Notes under the pieces: model-generated
Told to the model about the DNA's origin: nothing
Database searches by the model: none
Seen by the model: only the letters and a program-made list of their open reading frames with translations
In this document: piece by piece, positions 58,176-64,000 of the stretch
Layout of the letters: every line of letters begins with the position of its first letter
Numbering within the stretch: the stretch's first letter is position 1
Position numbers and translations under genes: made by a program
From: Actinomycetota bacterium
Lineage (GTDB): Bacteria > Actinomycetota > Thermoleophilia > Gaiellales > Gaiellaceae
Reading direction: 5' to 3'
DNA: 64,000 nucleotides
Assembly: GCA_003162055.1 (NCBI GenBank)
Contig: PMNA01000021.1
Span: forward strand, 71,342 to 135,341

Positions 58176-58380
58176 ACGCCGACTAAGTCAGACGCCAGAC
58201 GCGGTCGGATGGGAAGAGAGGCCAGCGACGATAGCTCCGAAGTCGTGGCTGGGCCGCAGAGCCACAGCTCTCGGTTCGTCGCTAAGGCCAATCTTCTGGG
58301 AGTGCCCTCTGGAGCCGCAGCCGAGGGTCTCCCCAAAACGGATTGAGCCCCGGGTGCCGCAGCCGGGGCTTTTTCCTTTT
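58176..58380 (+). ncRNA. Predicted 200-nt structured small RNA
   Basis: A consensus promoter and an intrinsic terminator bracket about 200 bases with no gene further downstream on this strand. The sequence folds well by eye: CCGAC...GTCGG near the 5' end, a long stem GGCCAGCGACGA with TCGTGGCTGGGCC (one mismatch, one bulge) around 58221-58257, AGAGC-CACA-GCTCT, and CCCTC...GAGGG. A 45-codon frame from ATG 58209 ends at the terminator but has no ribosome site and low-complexity content, so I favour RNA. It matches no family I can identify; 6S RNA is possible by size but not shown. Confidence 0.6.
58346..58374 (+). terminator. Intrinsic terminator of the small RNA
   Basis: AGCCCCGG (58346-58353) pairs with CCGGGGCT (58363-58370) around a nine-base loop, followed by TTTTTCCTTTT. 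It faces the plus strand and lies 164 bp before the end of the convergent DHA2 gene. Confidence 0.85.
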
Positions 58381-58381
58381 T

Positions 58382-58500
58382 GAGACGCCTAACGAAACGA
58401 ATCACTCCGCCGCCTAGCCGCGCTCGGAGGCGCGTTGCGCCCTAGCATCGCATCCACCGATCAAACCTAGTCGGCGGGTCTTCATCCCGTTAGGTGTCTC
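58382..58500. repeat. 119-bp element closed by a 13-bp inverted repeat
   Basis: GAGACGCCTAACG (58382-58394) and CGTTAGGTGTCTC (58488-58500) pair at 12 of 13 positions, enclosing about 93 GC-rich bases that contain a further CTCCG/CGGAG hairpin. It lies between the small RNA terminator and the 3' end of the DHA2 gene. It could be a miniature inverted-repeat element or a structured 3' region; no clear target-site duplication is seen. Confidence 0.5.
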
Positions 58501-58543
58501 TTGGGGCTCTCGAATACGTCGCCCGGCAGCAGAAGAGCGGGAG

Positions 58544-60064
58544 TTAGGCGGGCTCGCTCGCGGGCGTAAGTTCTTCGGCGTGCTCATGGTGGCGCTTGCG
58601 CACCAGCGTCACGCCGACGAACACGGCGCCGAGCGCGATAGCGGCCGAGACGAGCAGGGCGCTGTGCAGTCCGTGCACGAAGGCCTCTTGTGTGACTGCC
58701 TGCTTCTGCTGAGCACTCGGCGCGGGGAGGTGGATTCCGAGCGCGGCGGCCTTCTGCACCTTGGCGTGGTAGGCGGCCTCGGCCCTGGCGGCGAACGACG
58801 AGCTTCGCGAAACCATGATCGCGCCGAGCAGGGCGATGCCGAGCGAACCGCCGACCTGACGGAAGCTGTTGAGTACCCCGGCGCCCACACCGGCTTTATC
58901 GACGGGCACTGTTGCCATCGCTGCGGCGGTCGTCGGCGACATCGCCATTGGCATGCCGATCCCACCGATGATCATCGCCGGCAAGAGCTGAAGGTAGGTC
59001 GTGTGAAGACCGACTCGCGAGAAGAGGTAGAGCGAGATCGCTACCAGCGCCATCCCGGTTGCCATCAACCAGCGAGAGCCGATGCGGTCGGAGAACCGCC
59101 CTGCGAACGGGGCTACCAGGATGACGAGAACGGTCATCGGCAGGAAGCTCGCGCCGGCCCGCGTGGGCGAGTAGCCGATGATGTTCTGTATGTAGAGCGA
59201 CATGAAGAAGAAGACGCCGAACATCGCCAGCGAGACGAGTAGAGCTACCAACACCGAGCCAACGAAGTTGCCGATTCTGAACAGCGACAGCTCGAGCATC
59301 GGCAATCGCTGATGCAGCTCGAGCAGAACGAATACGAGCATCAACACGGCGGCGATAACGAACAGGGAAACGATCAGCGGCGACGACCATCCCTTGCTGT
59401 TCCCTTCGATCAGAGCGTAGGTCAGCGCGAACAGCGAGAGGCCGGAAGTGAGCAGCCCCGGTAAATCGAGGCCTTGCTCGTGCGACGTGTCACGCGACTC
59501 GGTGATGACGATGCGCGAGACGACGATGGCCAGAATGCCCACGGGCACGTTGACGAAGAAGATCCAGTGCCAGCCCAGCTGTTGCGTCAGGACGCCGCCG
59601 AGAAGCGGGCCAATGGCCAGCGCCATCCCGGCGGTGCCGGCCCAGACGCCGATCGCTGTACCGCGCTGGCGCGGCGGGAAGGTCGCCGTGACGATCGAGA
59701 GCGTCGAGGGAATCATGATCGCCGCGCCCACCCCCTGAACGGCGCGCGCGCCGAGCAGCATGTGAATGTCGCCGGCGCTGCCGCAGACGAACGACGAGAT
59801 GGTGAAGATGGCAAGGCCGACGTTGAACATCAGCCGGCGCCCGAGTAGGTCGGCGAGCTTGCCGCCGATGAGAATGAAGGCGGCGAAGGTGAGCGTGTAG
59901 GCGGTGACGATCCACTCCAGCTCGGAGATGCCGATATCGAGGTCGCGCTTGATCGACGGCAGGGCGACGGTGACGATCGTGTTGTCGAGCATGATCATGA
60001 ACAGCCCGAAGGCGACCGCGCCCAGCGTCCACCACTTGCGGTTCAGCTCGCTAACGAATCGCAT
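58544..60064 (-). CDS. DHA2-family (14-TMS) MFS drug exporter
   Basis: The 506-residue protein has 14 membrane helices and the DHA2 signatures: motif D1/C region FMIMLDNTIVTVALPSIKRD in helix 1, motif A GGKLADLLGRRLMF, and the antiporter motif C around GVWAGTAGMALAIGPLLGG. It resembles EmrB/QacA exporters, which use the proton gradient to export drugs or metabolites. No TetR-type regulator is adjacent. It is divergent from nadE across 201 bp. Confidence 0.93.
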   Translation of the reverse strand: MRFVSELNRKWWTLGAVAFGLFMIMLDNTIVTVALPSIKRDLDIGISELEWIVTAYTLTFAAFILIGGKLADLLGRRLMFNVGLAIFTISSFVCGSAGDIHMLLGARAVQGVGAAIMIPSTLSIVTATFPPRQRGTAIGVWAGTAGMALAIGPLLGGVLTQQLGWHWIFFVNVPVGILAIVVSRIVITESRDTSHEQGLDLPGLLTSGLSLFALTYALIEGNSKGWSSPLIVSLFVIAAVLMLVFVLLELHQRLPMLELSLFRIGNFVGSVLVALLVSLAMFGVFFFMSLYIQNIIGYSPTRAGASFLPMTVLVILVAPFAGRFSDRIGSRWLMATGMALVAISLYLFSRVGLHTTYLQLLPAMIIGGIGMPMAMSPTTAAAMATVPVDKAGVGAGVLNSFRQVGGSLGIALLGAIMVSRSSSFAARAEAAYHAKVQKAAALGIHLPAPSAQQKQAVTQEAFVHGLHSALLVSAAIALGAVFVGVTLVRKRHHEHAEELTPASEPA

Positions 60065-60222
60065 TCAGTCCCCTCTCGATCAACCAGGCCGCCGTTCTTC
60101 GCGGTAGAACAGAGGTTTTCAGCGAAGAAGACAGACTTACCCGGTCGGCGCATTCGCGAACGCCGGGAGATCGAGAGGGTATCCGAAAAGCCGGCAAGCG
60201 CGGGACGGTGGCGGCGAGCATG

Positions 60223-60258
60223 GTAAACTTGGTTTTAGACCAGTAGTCGTAAACCTGG
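60223..60258. promoter_or_regulatory. Direct repeat and inverted repeat in the nadE upstream region
   Basis: GTAAACTTGG (60223-60232) and GTAAACCTGG (60249-60258) are near-identical direct repeats 26 bp apart; the second runs into the ribosome site. Between them TGGT-TTTAG-ACCA (60230-60242) forms an inverted repeat. They could be operators for the NAD synthase gene or the divergent exporter; no known NAD regulator site is recognised. Confidence 0.35.
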
Positions 60259-60265
60259 AGGCACG

Positions 60266-61984
60266 GTGCGCATAGCGCTGGCTCAGATCGACACCGTTGT
60301 CGGCGACATCGGCGGTAACGAGAAGAAGATACGCGCAGCACTTGCCGACGCCGGCTCGCAGAAGGCCGACCTGATTCTCTTTCCCGAGCTGGCGGTGACG
60401 GGGTATCCGCCCGAGGATCTTCTACTGCGCCCCGGTTTCCTCGAAGCAGCGCGCGGATCGCTTGAGCGGATTGCGCGCCGAGTGCGCGGTCCGGTCGCCC
60501 TGATCGGCGCGCCGTATTTCGACGGCGACCTCTACAACGCCTGCGCCGTGTGCGCCGGACGCGAGATCAAAGGCCTCTACCGCAAGCGCTTCCTGCCCAA
60601 CTACGGCGTCTTCGACGAGGAGCGCTACTTCGCTTCCGGGAAAGACCTCCTCATGCTCGAGCTTGGCGGCGTGAAGGTCGGAGTCACCGTCTGCGAGGAC
60701 ATGTGGCAGCCCGGGCCGCCGGCGACCGATCTGGCGCTCGCAGGCGCCGAGCTGATCGTCAACATCTCGGCCTCGCCCTTTCACGTGGGCCGAGAGCGCA
60801 TGCGCGAGGAGATGTTTCGTACGCGCGCGCGCGACATGGTTTCGTTCGTCGCCTTCTGCAACCTCGTGGGTGGCCAGGACGAGCTCGTGTTCGACGGGCA
60901 CTCGGTGCTGATCGACGACGAGGGCGAGGTGATCGCGCGGGCTGCGGGCTTCGAGCAGGAACTGCTCGTCGTCGACATCGACCCGACCACGGCGGTCGCG
61001 CGCCGCCTGAGCGACGTGCGCAAGCGGGCCATAGCGCGCGAGCAGGGTAGCCCCAAGGTCTCGTCGATCGTGCTTCCGGCACCGAAGCATCGCGCGCGCA
61101 AGCGGCCCGCGACGGCCCGCGTCGTTCCCTTCGCCGACGACCTCGAGCAGATGCGGCGGGCGCTCACGCTCGGGCTCGACGACTACGTGCGAAAAAACGG
61201 CTTCAGCGACGTGGTGATCGGCGTCTCGGGCGGAATCGACTCCGCACTGACCGCCACTTTGGCGGTCGAGGCACTCGGTGCCGACCGCGTCCACTGCGTC
61301 TCAATGCCCTCGCGCTTTTCGTCCGCTGCTACTCGCTCCGACGCGGCGCTTGTGGCCAAGAGCCTGGGCACCGACTTCCGCGAGATCGAGATAGAGCCGA
61401 TGGTCACCGAGTTCGAACGCTCGCTCGCTCCGGTCTTCGCCGGCAGCGAGCCAGATCTGACCGAGGAGAACGTGCAGGCGCGCGTGCGCGGAGTGCTCCT
61501 GATGGCTCTCTCGAACAAGTTCGGCTGGCTCCTCGTCGCCACGGGCAACAAATCGGAGCTGTCGGTCGGCTATGCGACCCTCTACGGCGATATGGCGGGC
61601 GGCTTCGCGCTACTCAAGGATGTCTTCAAGACGGACGTCTTCCGGCTCGCACGCCACCTGAACACGAGCGCGCGCAGAGAGTTGATTCCGGCGACGACGA
61701 TCGAGCGCGCGCCCAGCGCCGAGTTACGCGCCGACCAGCGCGACGAGGACTCGCTGCCTCCCTATGCCGAGCTCGACCGCGTGCTTGAGGCCTACATCGA
61801 AGAGGATCGCTCGCGCAGCGAGTTGCTCGAGGACGGCTACCCGCCCGACGTGGTCGAGCGCGCGCTGGCGATGATCGATCGCGCCGAGTACAAGCGTCGC
61901 CAGGCGCCGCCCGGCGTGAAGCTACGCCCCAAGGCGTTCGGGCGTGACCGGCGGACACCGGTCACGAACGGCTGGCGCGATTAG
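60266..61984 (+). CDS. nadE: Glutamine-dependent NAD+ synthetase
   Basis: NadE amidates deamido-NAD to NAD using glutamine. The GTG at 60266 has GGAGG four bases upstream. The 572-residue protein joins an N-terminal nitrilase-type glutaminase with the E41/K107/C143 triad (FPELAVTGYPPEDLL, LYRKRFLPNYG, VGVTVCEDMW) to a C-terminal synthetase with the PP-loop VIGVSGGIDSALTATL, LLVATGNKSELSVGY and FALLKDVFKTDV. This shorter two-domain form is common in bacteria and differs from the 680-residue mycobacterial type. Confidence 0.96.
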   Translation: MRIALAQIDTVVGDIGGNEKKIRAALADAGSQKADLILFPELAVTGYPPEDLLLRPGFLEAARGSLERIARRVRGPVALIGAPYFDGDLYNACAVCAGREIKGLYRKRFLPNYGVFDEERYFASGKDLLMLELGGVKVGVTVCEDMWQPGPPATDLALAGAELIVNISASPFHVGRERMREEMFRTRARDMVSFVAFCNLVGGQDELVFDGHSVLIDDEGEVIARAAGFEQELLVVDIDPTTAVARRLSDVRKRAIAREQGSPKVSSIVLPAPKHRARKRPATARVVPFADDLEQMRRALTLGLDDYVRKNGFSDVVIGVSGGIDSALTATLAVEALGADRVHCVSMPSRFSSAATRSDAALVAKSLGTDFREIEIEPMVTEFERSLAPVFAGSEPDLTEENVQARVRGVLLMALSNKFGWLLVATGNKSELSVGYATLYGDMAGGFALLKDVFKTDVFRLARHLNTSARRELIPATTIERAPSAELRADQRDEDSLPPYAELDRVLEAYIEEDRSRSELLEDGYPPDVVERALAMIDRAEYKRRQAPPGVKLRPKAFGRDRRTPVTNGWRD

Positions 61985-62337
61985 GAGACGAAGCATCGCG
62001 GGCGCGCGAAAGTCCGGATGGACTTTCGCGGGGATGGAAGGGATACCGCTATCGACAAAGCGTGTCAGGCGGCCTCGGCCGGCTGATCAACCTGACGTTC
62101 TTCGGTCTCACTGCCGAGAGTCAGCTCCGGGTCGATCGTGAGTCGGGCTACCTGGCGCTCATGCTGCCGTCGGGCCGTGTTGACGACATCCACGGTGCCG
62201 GTTTTCTCTCCATAGCAGCGGAGATAACAGTCAGACTCGGACAATGCCCGAAGCCATCGCACGGCTCAAGGCTATGTAGGCAGCCGGACGGAGAACTTGT
62301 CGTAACCGTTTCTTGTTGGGGCGAAGGCTGTAGCGGC
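61985..62337. other. Intergenic region with an 11-bp perfect hairpin
   Basis: CGCGAAAGTCC (62005-62015) and GGACTTTCGCG (62020-62030) pair perfectly with a GGAT loop 23 bp after the nadE stop. No T run follows, so it may be a processing or stability element rather than a classical terminator. The remaining 300 bp hold only short open frames without ribosome sites or recognisable content. Confidence 0.6.
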
Positions 62338-62634
62338 TCAGGATTCGAGCGGCGCCATCGTCAGGCCTCGCGTCTCGAGCTGCGACCAGTAAAGCTCGGC
62401 CAGCTCGCGGTGCCCGTTCCAGACGATTGCCTGTCCCGTCCGGTCGATCTCGGTCGCCAGGCGCATGCCTGCGTCGAAACTGACGCCTGGGAGTACTGAG
62501 GCGAGCGCCCGCGCGACACCGTCGAAAGTGTTGTGATTGTCGTTGAGAACGATTACCCGCCAGAGGTCGCCCAGTCCGCTACCGCCGCGCGACGCATGTT
62601 TCGTCTTGGTCGGGCTCACCAGCGTCGCTGACAC
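62338..62634 (-). CDS. clpS: ATP-dependent Clp protease adaptor ClpS
   Basis: ClpS brings N-degron substrates to the ClpAP/ClpCP protease. I favour the GTG at 62634 (VSATLVSPTKTK, similar to actinobacterial ClpS N-termini), giving 98 residues; a start at 62670 is possible. The core WRVIVLNDNHNTFDGVARAL, then LATEIDRTGQAIVWNGHRE and ELAELYWSQLETRGLTMAPLE cover the whole domain. The Asn-Asp pocket residues (LNDNHNTF) are slightly unlike the usual NDDxTTM pattern. Confidence 0.82.
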   Translation of the reverse strand: MSATLVSPTKTKHASRGGSGLGDLWRVIVLNDNHNTFDGVARALASVLPGVSFDAGMRLATEIDRTGQAIVWNGHRELAELYWSQLETRGLTMAPLES

Positions 62635-62757
62635 GGCGGAAGCGTAGCGCGCCGGCTTTAGCGCGAGCACCGAAGAATCGCCATCTCGCTTTCTCGGGAC
62701 GGCTCCGGGAGACCGGTCGTGCCTGGCCGTACGGAGCCGCCTGCCGAGTGAACGAGA

Positions 62758-64000
62758 TTAAGCGGTGGGATTCGGTGAGAGCTCTTCTTCTTCTTGCTGC
62801 GCGACCGCTTCCTTCGCCAGCTCGTCCACGACCGAGAGGAAGAACTCGATCACGACCGGGTCGAACTGGGCTCCGGCGCAGCGGCGCAGCTCCGAGGCGG
62901 CGTTGCCGGTGTTCATGCCGAGCCGGTACGGGCGCGGCCCGATCATGGCGTCGAAGGCGTCGCAGACGGCGATGATGCGCGACGGCAGCGGGATCTCGTC
63001 ACCCTTGAGGCTGTCGGGATAGCCCGAACCGTTGTAGCGCTCATGGCTGGAGCGAACGATCCGCGACACCTGTGAGAGCGAAGGCGCGGCCGAGATGATG
63101 CGCTCGCCGACGACCGTATGTCCGCGGATGAACTCCCACTCCTCTCGATCGAGCGGGCCGGGCTTCTTGAGGATTGCGTCGGGAATCGCCATCTTGCCGA
63201 CGTCGTGCAGCTGGGCAGCCTGCGCGAGCTGGTCGAGCTCCTCGCCGCTCATGCCCAGGCGCCGTCCCACTTCGGCAGCCAGCCGGGCCACGTCGACCAG
63301 GTGATCGCCGAGCTCCGGGCTGCGCTCGTGCAGAGCCTGAAGCAGCACGTCGGCCGACTGGCGTCCTGCCGAGCGCCGGCCGCTGTTCTTGTTCGCGTAC
63401 AGGCGCTGGTCGGACAGGCGCAGTGCGATGGATACGTCGTTGGCTTCCTGCGGGAGCAGAACCGTCCCGAATGAGCTGCCGATCGCAAACCCTTCGCCGC
63501 GCTCCGATAGAGCAGCGGTGGCGTCGGTGACGATCGTCCCTTGGCCTTCAGTCCCGAGCGTCGCGATGATGCAGAACTCGTCGCCTCCCATGCGGTAGGC
63601 CTCGCCGCCGTGCGTGTGCATCGTGGTCTGCAAGTTCCGGCCAAGCCGAGTCAGCAGCGCGTCACCGGCGGGGTGGCCGAAGCTGTCGTTGTAGTTCTTG
63701 AAGCCGTCGAGGTCGAAGATTGCCAGTAGAAGGGGTGCCGTCTCGTCTGCATTGGGTAGCGCCTTTTCGAGGTCGACGACTAGCTTGCGCCGGTTGTTGA
63801 GGCCTGTAAGGGCGTCGGTCATAGCCTGGTTCGAGGTGCGCACCCAGCGGCGACCCATGACGAAGGCGATCGCCAGCAGGGCTAGGCCCATCAGCCCGAC
63901 CGGAACCGGGTTATTCGAGATGATGTTGCCCGCAGGAGCGGGGGCCTCGGAGACAACCGTCCAGCCGTTCTTGTCGAGCTTCGAGGTGGACATCCGTTGC
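62758..64000 (-). CDS. GGDEF and HD-GYP dual-domain signalling protein, 5' end cut by window edge
   Basis: The frame stays open to the right edge, so the true start lies outside; the first visible residues look like the end of an extracytoplasmic sensor domain. One membrane helix follows (around NPVPVGLMGLALLAIAFVMG), then a GGDEF domain (TDALTGLNNRRKL, FDLDGFKNYNDSFGHPAGD, YRMGGDEFCI) and an HD-GYP domain (AAQLHDVGKMAIPDAI, GHTVVGERII, SSHERYNGSGYPDSL, VCDAFDAM). These normally make and degrade cyclic di-GMP. The HD and GYP residues and GGDEF are intact, and no RxxD inhibitory site is visible before GGDEF. Confidence 0.9.
   Translation of the reverse strand, partial: QRMSTSKLDKNGWTVVSEAPAPAGNIISNNPVPVGLMGLALLAIAFVMGRRWVRTSNQAMTDALTGLNNRRKLVVDLEKALPNADETAPLLLAIFDLDGFKNYNDSFGHPAGDALLTRLGRNLQTTMHTHGGEAYRMGGDEFCIIATLGTEGQGTIVTDATAALSERGEGFAIGSSFGTVLLPQEANDVSIALRLSDQRLYANKNSGRRSAGRQSADVLLQALHERSPELGDHLVDVARLAAEVGRRLGMSGEELDQLAQAAQLHDVGKMAIPDAILKKPGPLDREEWEFIRGHTVVGERIISAAPSLSQVSRIVRSSHERYNGSGYPDSLKGDEIPLPSRIIAVCDAFDAMIGPRPYRLGMNTGNAASELRRCAGAQFDPVVIEFFLSVVDELAKEAVAQQEEEELSPNPTA

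Noticed and set aside
58128..58346. 72-codon frame overlapping the small RNA
   Set aside because: Its start lies upstream of the predicted transcription start and the shorter version has no ribosome site. The RNA interpretation fits better, although a 45-residue peptide is not excluded.
58382..58500. Vague resemblance of the inverted-repeat element to the 3' end of 23S rRNA or to 5S rRNA
   Set aside because: Only short scattered matches could be found by eye and the conserved rRNA signature segments are missing.
62005..62030. Perfect hairpin after nadE considered as an intrinsic terminator
   Set aside because: No T run follows on either strand, so it is listed only as a structured element of the intergenic region.
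62065..62262. Open frame of 65 codons on the minus strand downstream of clpS
   Set aside because: No ribosome site, no recognisable content and no conserved features; it cannot be supported as a gene.
62062..62499. Open frame of 145 codons on the plus strand after nadE
   Set aside because: It runs antisense through clpS, has no ribosome site and looks like the shadow of a GC-rich frame.

Overview
The window is high-GC, densely packed bacterial chromosome. Several features point to an actinobacterium, most likely class Thermoleophilia (inference from gene content, not from a marker search): the FHA/PstP/RodA/PBP division block, a PAC2 protein, GTG/TTG starts with 4-bp stop/start overlaps, and a sortase. 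No tRNA, rRNA, CRISPR array or intact mobile element was seen.

Layout. 1-6073 (minus): kinase - fhaA - fhaB - pstP - rodA - pbp, a cell-growth signalling block cut by the left edge. 6167-8429: a single-pass membrane protein, a DUF4446-type protein and an HNH nuclease. 8405-15045: an almost complete histidine pathway, with hisA divergent from yerC/hisR-hisG-hisD-hisCB-hisH-hisF-hisIE. A perfect inverted repeat covers both start codons of the divergent pair. 15208-18285: a LacI regulator and an APC permease with a UspA tail. 18344-24882 (minus): hypE, a GT-C-type glycosyltransferase, hypD, hypC, hypF. 24972-30168 (plus): a group 3b-like [NiFe]-hydrogenase operon (hydB - cNMP-like - hydG - hydD - hydA - protease - hypA), whose HypA lacks the zinc domain; a decayed second hypA tail and REP-like repeats follow. 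30451-35957: a SUKH protein, ppdK, and leuA behind a leucine leader-peptide attenuator that can be read directly. 35989-43593: a CAP protein, a sortase, and two GH94 disaccharide phosphorylases with a mutarotase-like protein. 43636-51392: a small membrane protein, an alpha/beta hydrolase with a phosphoribosyltransferase, then two ABC exporters, an AlkA-like DNA glycosylase and proC. A LexA-type palindrome sits inside the -35/-10 spacer of the promoter in front of the first ABC gene. 51443-56149: an ArsR-like regulator, a small membrane protein, an SF2 helicase and a PAC2 protein. 56319-58380: an XRE-TPR regulator, a tightly linked 61-residue secreted peptide gene, and a divergent 200-nt structured RNA with its own promoter and terminator. 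58544-64000: a DHA2 exporter, nadE, clpS and a GGDEF/HD-GYP protein cut by the right edge.

The most promising undescribed system is the XRE-TPR/secreted-peptide/small-RNA locus, which has the layout of RRNPP-type peptide signalling known mainly from Firmicutes. Next in interest are the predicted SOS control of the exporter/glycosylase operon, the HisR operator that covers two start codons, the HisC-HisB fusion and the zinc-less HypA. All functions are inferred from reading the sequence; no database search was run.
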